Shown here: in pieces, positions 8,495 through 17,900 of the stretch
Position numbering within the stretch: position 1 is the stretch's first letter
Layout: each line of letters begins with the position of its first letter
DNA from: Mesonia oceanica
GTDB taxonomy: Bacteria; Bacteroidota; Bacteroidia; Flavobacteriales; Flavobacteriaceae
Direction: 5' to 3'
DNA length: 64,000 nucleotides
Assembly (NCBI RefSeq): GCF_902499555.1
Contig: NZ_CABVMM010000009.1
Coordinates: forward strand, 157,178 to 221,177
The notes under the pieces: generated by a model
The model's input: the letters and a program-made list of their open reading frames with translations, nothing else
What the model was told of the DNA's origin: nothing
The model's database searches: none
Program-made: the position numbers and the translations under genes

Positions 8495-9439
8495 CAACTT
8501 CAAAATTTATTTTCAACTTCATTTTTATTCGTTTTAGTTGTTAGTGTATGTTCTTTTCTTCGGAGCATCAATCATAAGTGAATATTTATTTGCTACTGAT
8601 GATTTTAATTATTTAATGAAATTGCTTTCCGTCTGTGTCGCTTTTATAGGTATTCAGCGAATTTTGAATGGCGTAATAAATGGATTGTCATCTTACAAAA
8701 AATTGGCTAAAATTGAGCTAATAAGTTATTGAGTTAGTAGTTTGTTTTTCTATTTAAGTACAATTTAGATGGTGTTTTAAAAGAATATATGAAGTTTTCT
8801 TCCTTAAAATTTAATTACTCTTTTTTCTATAAGTTTACTCGCTCTTACCATGATGTCGTTTTGCTCTACGATTCTATTGAATTATGTTGAAATTAGTATT
8901 AGATCAACATTATTCAAACAAATTTCAGAGTATGATGCCGGAGTTTGGACTGCAATGACTAATATATCTAAAAATTACATGGTTTTTTTTGAAGCTATTT
9001 TTTCGATGTATGTTTTACCAAAATTTTCTCGCATAAAGCTAAAGAAAGAGTTTACAAAAGAGTTAATATATATCTATAAGACTTTATTGCCACTTTTCGG
9101 AATAGGAATGTTGTTAGTGTACTTTTGTAGAGAGTGGATCGTAAATTTAATTTATCCAAATTTTGAAGGCCTTTCACTGCTTTTTAAATGGCAATTAATA
9201 GGTGATTTTGTAAAGCTTGCTTCTATAGTTTTGGCGCATCAGTTTCTAGCGAGAAAGTTAGTAATTTTATAATGACTGAAATTTTATCGTTAGCTCTTTT
9301 TTATGGTTTTTCATTTTATCTAATTCCTGTTTTCGGTATTAAAGGCGTAGTCATAGCACATTTAGTAAGGTATATTATTTACGGATTGGTTGTTTTCTTT
9401 TTGGTGATGAGATATTTAAATAGGAAAGAATACAATTAA
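8492..9439 (+). pseudogene. Broken second Wzx-type flippase
   Basis: The pieces align along the intact flippase at 2537-3811. KQLQNLFSTSFLFVL corresponds to KQLQKLFSTSFVFIL; YLFATDDFNYLMKLLSV...NGVINGLSSYKKLAKIEL to its middle; LNYVEISIRSTLFKQISEYDAGVWTAMTNISKNYMVF to the next part; and LALFYGF...IKGVVIAHLVRYIIYG to the end, with a stop at 9437-9439. The first third is missing, replaced by the IS982 remnant. At least three frameshifts or stops follow (near 8537, 8730-8850 and 9265). Divergence from the intact copy is much greater than for the ftsE repeat, so this is a different locus version rather than a recent duplicate. Confidence 0.85.
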
Positions 9440-9489
9440 TTATATAAAATTATTAGGTTTGTTTTAAAATCTAACGTTAAGGTTTGCTT

Positions 9490-9903
9490 ATGGATTCAAA
9501 ATTAAGTGATATTCATTTCATAGAAATTCCAAAGATATCGGATCCTGATGGAAGAGGTAATCTTTCTGTGATTGAGAAAAATATACTTCCTTATAAAGTT
9601 GAAAGGATTTATTATTTGTATGATGTTCCTAGTGATTCTACTCGAGGTGGTCACGCTCATATTCAACTCCAGCAATCATTAATAGCGCTCAGCGGAAGTT
9701 TTGATGTAGTGGTGGATGATGGAAAGAATCGAACAATATTAACCTTAAATAAGCCGAATAAGGCTCTTTATATACCTAAAGGAATTTGGCGTGAACTAGA
9801 AAATTTTTCTTCTGGAGCGGTTTGTTTGGCTATAGTTTCAGATATTTATAAAGAAGAAGATTATATTCGAGATTATCAGGATTTTCTAAATTCTAAAAGT
9901 TAA
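9490..9903 (+). CDS. fdtA: FdtA/QdtA-like nucleotide-sugar 3,4-ketoisomerase
   Basis: This small cupin of 137 residues belongs to the WxcM/FdtA/QdtA family, which isomerises dTDP-4-keto-6-deoxyglucose to the 3-keto form used by FdtB/QdtB aminotransferases. Signature segments are DPDGRGNLSVIE, RIYYLYDVPSDSTRGGHAH with its histidines, the small-barrel stretch GSFDVVVDDG, and KALYIPKGIWRELENFSSGAVCL. I chose the ATG at 9490 over the TTG at 9484. It lies 50 bases behind the broken flippase and overlaps the convergent glycosyltransferase at 9900 by four bases. Its presumed partner aminotransferase is at 1307. The isomer made (galacto or gluco) cannot be decided from sequence. Confidence 0.85.
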   Translation: MDSKLSDIHFIEIPKISDPDGRGNLSVIEKNILPYKVERIYYLYDVPSDSTRGGHAHIQLQQSLIALSGSFDVVVDDGKNRTILTLNKPNKALYIPKGIWRELENFSSGAVCLAIVSDIYKEEDYIRDYQDFLNSKS

Positions 9904-11039
9904 TTTGTTTCGTATACTTTTATATATTCTTGAGCAACTTTTTTATAGTCGTGATGTTCTTCAATAAAACTTCTAGCATTTTTTCCTATCTCTTGAATTT
10001 TAGAAGGGTTCTCAATTAACCAAGATAATTTTTCTACTAAATAATTGACGTCTGGTAGTGCATTGATACAAACTTCATCTTCTTGTAAATTATAGTATTC
10101 TAAAAACTCTTTTTCGGCACCTGTAAATACTACTTTCCCTTTAGCCATTGCTTCTAAAGCATTATAACCTTGATCGTACGCGTAAATTTGATCTAGTAAA
10201 ATATGAGCAGAATTATATTTTTCGATATATTCTATGTACGGAAGATTGCTAACCGTAATTATATCAACTTTATTTTTATATTTTTTTTGGATTATTTTTA
10301 AAGAGGCATCAAAAATATCATTTCCTTTTTTATAGTAATTGGTTTTATTAATACCATGAAAAATAACAATTGGACTATATTTTTCAAACTCTCGATACGT
10401 GAGCTTTTTAGTATTGATAGGATTAGGAATTAAGCCTTTGAAATATGGGTGGTTTTGGTATGGTAAAACGTAATCTATATCAGAAGCGGAAATAGAGCTA
10501 ATTTTTCTAAATACTTTTTGATGATATTGATAACTTCTCTTAGATATATAATCGATAATATGCAGGTATTTTTTCTTATTGATTTTTTTTTCAAAAAGTG
10601 GAGATAAAATTGAATACCTGAATTTTTTATCGGCAGCATATTTTACACTAATATAATCAGTACCACAAGCCAGAAGATGGAGTTTCTTATTATTTTGTTT
10701 TAAAAAATCTATAATTTTCAACGCATTTTTTCCTTTGATAGAAAAAGGTCTTTCATTAATAAGTTGAACAATATCATAGTTCATTAATTTTTTTTTGTGT
10801 TTGAAAAATTGTTTTGTAATACTTATTTGGGTGATATCTTTTCTGAAAATTAAGTAAATAGTAATTTTAAATTTCCTTAGAATCCCCTGATCGTATTTTC
10901 TTGTTAATTTTATATCTGCTGGGAAATTTTTAAAATAATCCCCTGTAGCAATAATTGTAACTTCATGACCTAATTGCTGTAAACCTTCTTTTAAAGAGTT
11001 GTGTAGCCTACTATATTCACCAACTAATAAAATCCTCAT
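9900..11039 (-). CDS. GT4-like glycosyltransferase
   Basis: This 379-residue GT-B fold glycosyltransferase has an N-terminus MRILLVGEYSRLHNSLKEGLQQLGH typical of GT4 enzymes. Its C-terminal donor-binding part carries SAHILLDQIYAYDQGYNALEAMAKGKVVFTG, the weak form of the EX7E region. It probably adds one sugar of the repeat unit. Its end overlaps fdtA convergently by four bases. A decayed relative of the C-terminal third lies at 3847-4262, also convergent to a flippase. The start region faces the next glycosyltransferase (11086) across a 46-base divergent intergenic gap. Confidence 0.8.
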   Translation of the reverse strand: MRILLVGEYSRLHNSLKEGLQQLGHEVTIIATGDYFKNFPADIKLTRKYDQGILRKFKITIYLIFRKDITQISITKQFFKHKKKLMNYDIVQLINERPFSIKGKNALKIIDFLKQNNKKLHLLACGTDYISVKYAADKKFRYSILSPLFEKKINKKKYLHIIDYISKRSYQYHQKVFRKISSISASDIDYVLPYQNHPYFKGLIPNPINTKKLTYREFEKYSPIVIFHGINKTNYYKKGNDIFDASLKIIQKKYKNKVDIITVSNLPYIEYIEKYNSAHILLDQIYAYDQGYNALEAMAKGKVVFTGAEKEFLEYYNLQEDEVCINALPDVNYLVEKLSWLIENPSKIQEIGKNARSFIEEHHDYKKVAQEYIKVYETN

Positions 11040-11049
11040 ATAAATATTT

Positions 11050-11057
11050 TATCTTTG
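11050..11057 (+). promoter_or_regulatory. Bacteroidota-type promoter -7 box
   Basis: TATCTTTG fits the TAnnTTTG -7 consensus of the Bacteroidota primary sigma factor and lies 28 bases before the ATG at 11086, inside the 46-base divergent gap. Confidence 0.6.
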
Positions 11058-11085
11058 GCAAGATAAAGATTATATCATAAAGTTA

Positions 11086-12186
11086 ATGGCATATTCAGTG
11101 CTTGATAAAAAGGTGTGTATTGTTTCTATTTCTTTAGGTAAAGGAGGTGCAGAACGCTCTACGGCGTTACTTTCTCAAATGTTAAATAGCTTGGGCTATC
11201 AAGTTCATTTAGTGATTTTAACCGATGATATCTCTTATGGGTATGAAGGCACCTTATTTAATCTTGGTTTAAAGAAAAGAGAGACAAATACTTTCTTTAG
11301 TAGATTATTAAGGTTTAGAAGGTTTAAGAAATATATTGTTCAACATAAATTTGATTATATCATTGATAACAGAGTCAAAAACAATTCATTAAAAGAACTT
11401 TTTTACCTTAATTATATTTATCAAAATCAAAAACTTATTTATGTAGTAAGAAGTGCTTATTTAGAAAATTACTTTCCTGGTAGAAATACTTATCTAGCAA
11501 AATATACCTCTAAGAGAATAATTGAGCGAGTTCATAAAATTGTAACTGTTTCAAAATTTATTCAAAAAAAAGTAGAGAAAAAATTTAATTCAAGTAAAGT
11601 ATATACAATCTATAATCCAATTGAAGAGCTTAGTGTTAATAGTGAAAAGTTCAAAGAAAAATATATTTTGTTTTTGGGAAGATTGGTAGACGAAGTTAAA
11701 AATATCAGTTTATTGATTGAAGCTTATGCGAAATCTAATTTACCTAAATATAATATTCATTTGAAAATTTTAGGTGTTGGTCCGGATATTTTATTTTTAA
11801 AGAAAAAAGTGAAAAATATTAACCTTTTACAATATGTGAGTTTTATTCCCTATACTCCTGAAGTTGGAAACTTTTTGAGTCAGGCAAAATTTACCGTTTT
11901 AACTAGCAGATATGAAGGTTTTCCTAGGGTTTTAATAGAATCACTTTCAGTAGGAACTCCTGTAGTTTCTGTAAATTGTAACAGTGGTCCTTCAGAAATA
12001 GTTCACCATGAAAAGAATGGTTTACTGGTAGAGAATCATAATCCCTCTGAATTAGCTTTAGCTTTTAATAGAATGTATGAAGATGAAGAACTATATGCGA
12101 AATGTAAGAAAAATGCTTGTAGTAGTGTTGAGCATCTAAGTATGCGGTTTATAGCAAAACAATGGAAAGAAGTTTTATCATTATAA
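11086..12186 (+). CDS. GT4 glycosyltransferase
   Basis: This 366-residue GT-B enzyme of family GT4 has VCIVSISLGKGGAERSTALLSQML at the N-terminus, the glycine-rich acceptor-side loop. The donor site in the C-terminal half is clear: FTVLTSRYEGFPRVLIESLSVGTPVVS, with the EX7E glutamates, then SGPSEIV and NGLLV. It likely extends the lipid-linked oligosaccharide in the cytoplasm. It is the only forward gene between 9904 and 14944 and is flanked by divergent and convergent neighbours. That suggests it is transcribed alone from the box at 11050. Confidence 0.88.
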   Translation: MAYSVLDKKVCIVSISLGKGGAERSTALLSQMLNSLGYQVHLVILTDDISYGYEGTLFNLGLKKRETNTFFSRLLRFRRFKKYIVQHKFDYIIDNRVKNNSLKELFYLNYIYQNQKLIYVVRSAYLENYFPGRNTYLAKYTSKRIIERVHKIVTVSKFIQKKVEKKFNSSKVYTIYNPIEELSVNSEKFKEKYILFLGRLVDEVKNISLLIEAYAKSNLPKYNIHLKILGVGPDILFLKKKVKNINLLQYVSFIPYTPEVGNFLSQAKFTVLTSRYEGFPRVLIESLSVGTPVVSVNCNSGPSEIVHHEKNGLLVENHNPSELALAFNRMYEDEELYAKCKKNACSSVEHLSMRFIAKQWKEVLSL

Positions 12187-12204
12187 AGTGATTTATATAT
12201 AATT

Positions 12205-13146
12205 TTAACCTTTAAATGCGGTTAAGTATATATTTTGTTTTAGTAGAAATAATTGTAACTTTTTAAGGACCTTTAAAAAATGTTTTGGCAAACCAATAAG
12301 AAAACGTTGTTTGCCTGTGAGATTTTTCATATCAATAGCTTTAATGATTCTTTTCCATCTAGGATCATCAATCATTTTGCATCGAATAACTAATGCATAC
12401 CTATTAATATCCAAGTATTTTTTTAACGATAAATTGTTTTTTTCTTCTTTACTAAATTTATCTATAAAATACTCTCTGTCTTCATTATAATGTGATAGGG
12501 CCAGATTGTTTTCACTTTTTTGATGGTAACGCATAGTAACATTAGGATGAATAGCAATATCGAATTTTAAAGCTGCTCTTACAAAAAAATCTAGATCTTG
12601 TGCGGTTCTCAATTTCAAATTGAATTCTCCTATTTTATAAAAATTTTCTTTAGAAAATGCAGAAGCAGATGTCCAAATAACAGCGTTAATTGTACTCGCT
12701 TCAAAATAATTAGGAACTAGCTGTATTTTATTAGGCTGAAAATTTTTAAAAACCGCTTTTTCAACTTTTGAATTATTAATTAAAATTTCATAGCCTGTAC
12801 CATACACACCTGCATTGGGGAATTTTTGTATGGTCTCATAAATATTATTTAAATGATTAGGGTACCAGTAATCGTCTGCATCAATTAAGGCAATATATTT
12901 TCCTTTAGCCTGATTTATCCCAAGATTTCTCGCAGATGATACTCCGCCATTTTCTTTTTGAATAATAGTGAGTTTTTCGTTTTTTTTATACTTTTTAATT
13001 CTATTATAGCTGTTATCTGTAGAACCATCATCTACTATAATAATTTCAAACTCATTAAAGTTTTGAGCTAGTACACTTTCTATAGTTTTTGAAATATAGT
13101 TTTCTTTATTATATAAGGGAATAACAACGGAAAAGAATGTATTCAT
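12205..13146 (-). CDS. GT2 glycosyltransferase
   Basis: This 313-residue GT-A enzyme shows FFSVVIPLYNKENYISKTIESVLAQ, IIVDDGSTDNS, SSARNLGINQAKGKYIALIDADDYW (DxD region) and LRTAQDLDFFVRAAL (the acceptor-side ED-type motif). It probably acts on the cytoplasmic face during repeat-unit assembly. Its ATG overlaps the end of the upstream GT2 gene (13143-14039) by four bases, so the two are co-translated on the minus strand. Donor and linkage are unknown. Confidence 0.88.
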   Translation of the reverse strand: MNTFFSVVIPLYNKENYISKTIESVLAQNFNEFEIIIVDDGSTDNSYNRIKKYKKNEKLTIIQKENGGVSSARNLGINQAKGKYIALIDADDYWYPNHLNNIYETIQKFPNAGVYGTGYEILINNSKVEKAVFKNFQPNKIQLVPNYFEASTINAVIWTSASAFSKENFYKIGEFNLKLRTAQDLDFFVRAALKFDIAIHPNVTMRYHQKSENNLALSHYNEDREYFIDKFSKEEKNNLSLKKYLDINRYALVIRCKMIDDPRWKRIIKAIDMKNLTGKQRFLIGLPKHFLKVLKKLQLFLLKQNIYLTAFKG

Positions 13147-14039
13147 AGTTGGTTTAAGTTACAGAAATAGCAAAATTTATAGATATTAAAAACTTTTAGT
13201 GATGGGGATTTAGAAAGTAAGTTTTTTTTCATTTTCGACATAAAAATTTTATAGCTCCAAATGAAAATATAATTTAAGTGAAACTTTCTAATTACTTGAT
13301 AATAAGAAGTGATTTTTGCATACTTATAAGGTAAGTTTCCATTTTTGCATAAGTAATGTAGATTTTGTAATCCAAACTCTGTTTTAGTTATAAATTCTTG
13401 ATTAGAATCTATTTCTTGATGGTTAACATAATTATCAATATGCAAAACTTCAACGTTTTCTTTTTTTAAGTGATAAGAAAATAAAGTGTCTTCGTGTCCA
13501 TAATTTTTTAAAGATTCGTCGAACTTAATTTTATGAAAAATATCTTTTTTAACCAGTAAATTATTTGTGATAATCGATATATAAGGATTTCTATTTCTCT
13601 CTTCTTTTGTTTTGTCTTCTTTGTAAAAGCCGTATTTCCATCGAAGTTTTTGATTCGAATTATGACGAGGTAAGTGTTTTCTGCCTCCGTAAACCACTTT
13701 AACGTTGTTATTATTTTTTATAGCTAGATTATAATTTGAAATAAAATTTTTCTGTATAGGAATAACATCTGCATCTAAGTATAGAAGCCATGGATATTTA
13801 GCTTTTTCTGCAAGTTTATTTCTTATGGCGCTTCTTCCTATATTTTGAGGTAATTCTTCAAAAACTACAGAATGGAGAGTGTTTATTTCTCTATTGGCAA
13901 TAATAGTATCAGTTTTATGAGAAGCATCATCTAAGCAAATAATTTCAAAATCTATTTCTAATTGGAGGCATTGTGAATGTAACTCCTTAATTAAGTTTAC
14001 AGCAATACAATTGTATGTAGGGATTAATATTGAAATCAT
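13143..14039 (-). CDS. GT2 glycosyltransferase
   Basis: This 298-residue GT2 enzyme carries MISILIPTYNCIAVNLIKEL, IICLDDASHKTDT, NIGRSAIRNKLAEKAKYPWLLYLDADVIP (DxD), and the acceptor-side YGHEDTLFSYHL. The C-terminus is Lys-rich with Cys near the end (YKFCYFCN). It is the first gene of a two-gene minus-strand unit with 12205-13146. It begins 16 bases downstream of the ftsE stop codon, so it may be read from the ftsE promoter. Confidence 0.85.
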   Translation of the reverse strand: MISILIPTYNCIAVNLIKELHSQCLQLEIDFEIICLDDASHKTDTIIANREINTLHSVVFEELPQNIGRSAIRNKLAEKAKYPWLLYLDADVIPIQKNFISNYNLAIKNNNNVKVVYGGRKHLPRHNSNQKLRWKYGFYKEDKTKEERNRNPYISIITNNLLVKKDIFHKIKFDESLKNYGHEDTLFSYHLKKENVEVLHIDNYVNHQEIDSNQEFITKTEFGLQNLHYLCKNGNLPYKYAKITSYYQVIRKFHLNYIFIWSYKIFMSKMKKNLLSKSPSLKVFNIYKFCYFCNLNQL

Positions 14040-14054
14040 TTATTCTCGATAAAA

Positions 14055-14904
14055 TTTAAGCACTCTTCTGTACCACTTCAAACACTTTTTGTCCATCACA
14101 TTTTAAAGTTTTAGATGGATATTTAAGGAGAAGTGCATAATCGTGTGTTGCCATTAAAATAGTCCTACCATTTTTATTAATGTCTTTGAGAACTTCCATG
14201 ACTTCTACAGAAGTTTGCGGGTCTAAGTTTCCCGTAGGCTCATCGGCTAAGATTAATTCAGGATCATTTAATAATGCCCTGGCAATTGCTATACGTTGTT
14301 GCTCCCCACCAGAAAGTTGATAGGGGTATTTAAAGTTTTTGGTTTTCATTCCCACTTTGTCCAGCACTTCATCAATCTTGCTTTCCATGGCCCGTTTTTC
14401 TTTCCAACCGGTAGCTTTTAGAACAAAAAGAAGGTTGTCTTTTATCGTACGGTCATTCAATAATTTGAAATCCTGAAAAACTACGCCCAGTTTTCTTCGT
14501 AAAAACGGAATTTGCTTTTGTTTTAATTTACGCAAATTAAAGCCTACAATACTTCCTTCTCCTTCTGTTAAGGGTAAATCACCGTAAAGCGTTTTCATAA
14601 AACTACTTTTTCCGGTTCCGGTTTTACCAATTAAATACACAAAATCACCTTGGTTAATTTCAACATCAACCTCCGATAAAATTAAATTTTCCCGTTGGTA
14701 TATCGCAGCATTTCGAAGTTCTAGAATAGTCTCGGCCATAAACTTTGCTTTAGGCTTTAAAGGTAAATTTTTCTCTAGAATTACAACTCATTTTCTTTTA
14801 AAAAAGTATGCTAGCACTAGAAATTAGTAGAATAAAGCTCAGTTCCATCTTTTTTAACATTAACATAATTAAAGCATTTTTTATGCGTTTTAAAAATGTA
14901 GTTT
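14055..14904. repeat. Direct repeat of about 850 bp, right copy (contains intact ftsE)
   Basis: This is the right partner of 7149-8004, in the same orientation. It covers intact ftsE and about 165 bases upstream, and similarity ends a few bases before the TATCTTTG box at 14909. The copy next to the TPR gene is taken as the resident one because its gene is intact and the promoter context is complete. Confidence 0.85.
14056..14739 (-). CDS. ftsE: Cell-division ATP-binding protein FtsE
   Basis: This 227-residue ABC ATPase has Walker A GKTGTGKSSF, Q-loop VVFQDFKLL, signature YQLSGGEQQRIA, Walker B ELILADEPTGNLDPQT and switch histidine ATHDYALL. The short length and N-terminal ILELRNAAIYQRENLILSEVDVEI fit FtsE, which with FtsX regulates peptidoglycan hydrolysis at the septum. 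No ftsX lies next to it here. The gene is divergent from the TPR gene at 14945 and lies at the edge of the polysaccharide locus. A broken copy at 7152-7836 shows it is also a recombination anchor. Confidence 0.9.
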   Translation of the reverse strand: MAETILELRNAAIYQRENLILSEVDVEINQGDFVYLIGKTGTGKSSFMKTLYGDLPLTEGEGSIVGFNLRKLKQKQIPFLRRKLGVVFQDFKLLNDRTIKDNLLFVLKATGWKEKRAMESKIDEVLDKVGMKTKNFKYPYQLSGGEQQRIAIARALLNDPELILADEPTGNLDPQTSVEVMEVLKDINKNGRTILMATHDYALLLKYPSKTLKCDGQKVFEVVQKSA

Positions 14905-14908
14905 AAAT

Positions 14909-14916
14909 TATCTTTG
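14909..14916 (+). promoter_or_regulatory. Bacteroidota-type promoter -7 box for the TPR gene
   Basis: TATCTTTG matches TAnnTTTG and lies 28 bases before the ATG at 14945. The repeat copy at 7149-8004 stops just before the equivalent position. Confidence 0.6.
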
Positions 14917-14944
14917 AACCAACTAGCTATAAAATATTGTCCTA

Positions 14945-17900
14945 ATGAATTATAAACAAATTCTTGGTTTCTTCGCTATTATTTTACTGGGATTCTTGGG
15001 TACTGCACAGCAATCGGCAGTTTATACCAACGATTTCGCAGCGTATAATAAAGCAATCGATTTATATAATAACCACCAATACAAAGCCGCACAAAAACTT
15101 TTTAAGGAGGTTCAAGATGAAGCGAAAACTATTTCGTTAGAATCAGATTGTGCCTATTACATTGCCAATTGTGCCGTACGCTTAAACCAATCGAATGCCG
15201 ATGAATTGATGGAAGATTTTGTGCAAAATTATCCAACAAGTACCAAACGCAATTCAGCTTACATCAACGTGGCCAATTATTATTTTGAAAACGGTGACTA
15301 TAACTATGCTCGTAAATGGTACAAAGAAGTAGACCAAAGCAATTTATCCAGAAAGGAACTCGAAGAGTTTTACTTTAACAATGGCTACGCATTTTTTAAA
15401 GCCGGAAGAAAAGATGAGGCTAAAAAATACTTCAACCGTGTTCGCGATTCTAAAGAATACGGTTCACAAGCTAAATATTATTTAGGTTTTATTGCTTACG
15501 AAGGCGATGATTATGAAGAGGCCAATGAAATGTTTGATGAGGTAAAAGATAATAACCGTTACAACCGCAATCTTTCCTATTTTCAAGCAGACATGAATTT
15601 TAAATTGGGCAAGTTCGAAGAAGCTATTAAATTAGGGAAAGAACAACTTGATAAATCCAATGCTTTAGAGCGTTCAGAATTAAATAAGATCATTGGAGAA
15701 AGTTATTTCAACTTAGAGCAATACGAGCAAGCTATTCCGTATTTGAAAGAATACCGAGGGAAGCGTGGCAAATGGAACAATACCGATTACTATCAATTAG
15801 GCTATGCTTATTACAAACAAGGAGACTATGAGAAAGCCGTTTCAGAATTCAATAAAATTATAGACGGTCAAAATCACGTAGCTCAAAATGCCTATTACCA
15901 TTTAGCCGAATCTTATATTGAATTAGGCAAAAAACAGGAAGCTTTAAATGCGTTTAAAAATGCCTCGGAAATGAATTTTGATAAAAAAATTCAGGAAGAT
16001 GCCGCTTTAAATTACGCTAAACTCAGTTATGAAATAGGAAATAACTATAAAAGTATTCCTGAAGTACTCACCGAATTTTTGGAAACTTATTCGGAGTCTA
16101 GAGAACGTGAAGAAATAGAAGCTTTATTGGTCGATTCTTACATTACTTCTAAGAATTACGAAAAAGCCTTGAGTTTATTAGAAAGCAGTAACGATTATAA
16201 AGACAAACAAGTCTATCAAAAAGTAGCTTATTACCGTGGGATAGAACTTTACAAAGAAGGAAATTATAGTGGGGCTTTGGTGATGTTCAATAAATCTTTA
16301 GCAGAGCGTAACGATCAAAACTTTACGGCAAAAGCTACCTATTGGAAAGCCGAAAGTGATTATAACTTAGAAAATTACCATGATGCCTTAATCGGTTACA
16401 AGGAATTTAAAGGAATGACCGCTGCGAAAAATACTCCAGAAATGGAGGATATTGACTATAATATTGCTTACACCTATTTTAAGCAGAAAGATTATGCCAA
16501 CGCAATTAAATTTTTTAAAGCCTATACAGACACCCATCAAAAACCATTAACACAAGTAAACGATGCTTACTTAAGATTGGGTGATAGTTATTTTGTGACG
16601 AGCGATTACTGGTCGGCAATGGAAGCATACAATGAAGCCATTGGAATGAAAGGAATTGATAGTGATTATGCTTATTTTCAAAAAGCAATTAGTTATGGAT
16701 TTGTAGATAAAAACGACCGAAAAATTGAAGATTTAGAAGCTTTCTTAAATAAGTACAACAAATCTATTTACCGGGACGATGCTTTATATGAATTAGGAAA
16801 TACCTATGTAGCGGAAAATAATACCCAAAAAGGAATTCAGACGTATAACCGATTATTAAATGAAGCACCCCATAGTTCTTTTGCTTCTAAAACCTTGCTG
16901 AAACAAGGACTCATTTATTACAATGATGACCAATCACAAGAAGCCTTAGATAAATTTAAACGAGTGGTAAAAGAATATCCGGGAACAGAAGAAGCTAATC
17001 AAGCCGTAAAAACAGCACGTGTAATTTATGTAGATTTAGGAAGAACCGATGAGTACGCAGCTTGGGTAAAGACCTTAGATTTTGTAGAGGTTTCAGATTC
17101 AGATATTGATAATGCCACTTACGAAGCGGCAGAAAATCAGTTTATTGAAAACAATACTGAAGCTGCTAAAAAAGGATTTCAGAAATACTTAAATGAGTTC
17201 TCTAATGGACTACATGCTTTATCGGCACATTTTTATTTAGGGCAGTTGCACTATCGTGATGAAGAGAAAAACGAAGCCCTTCCTCATTACAAATATGTGG
17301 TAGAACAACCTAGAAACGAATTTACCGAGCAAGCTTTAGCACGTTTATCACAGATATATTTGGAAAACAAAAATTATCAAGCGGCCATTCCTATTTTAGA
17401 GAGATTAGAACAAGAAGCCGATTTTCCGCAGAACATCACCTTTGCGCAATCTAACTTGATGAAGTCATATTATCAGTTAAAGAATTATGCCAACACGGTG
17501 AAGTATGCTGAAAAAGTGCTTCAGAATTCAAAAATAGAGAATAGCGTAAAAAGTGATGCGCAAGTATTTATCGCTCGTTCAGCCATTCAAACCGGCGATG
17601 AGGAAAAAGCGAAAAAAGCTTATCAAGAAGTAAGAAAAATCGCTACCGGAAGTTTAGCAGCAGAAGCACAATATTATGATGCTTATTTCAAAAGAGAGGA
17701 TGGTGATTTCACAGGTTCTAATGAAGCCGCGCAGATTTTAGCACGTGATTATTCCGGTTATAAGAAGTGGGGCGCTAAAGGTTTACTGCTTATGGGGAAA
17801 AACTTTTATGATTTAGGAGATGCTTACCAAGCTACGTATGTGTTAGATGCCTTAATTGAAAACTTTGGAGATTATCCTGAAGTAACCCAAGAGGCACAAA

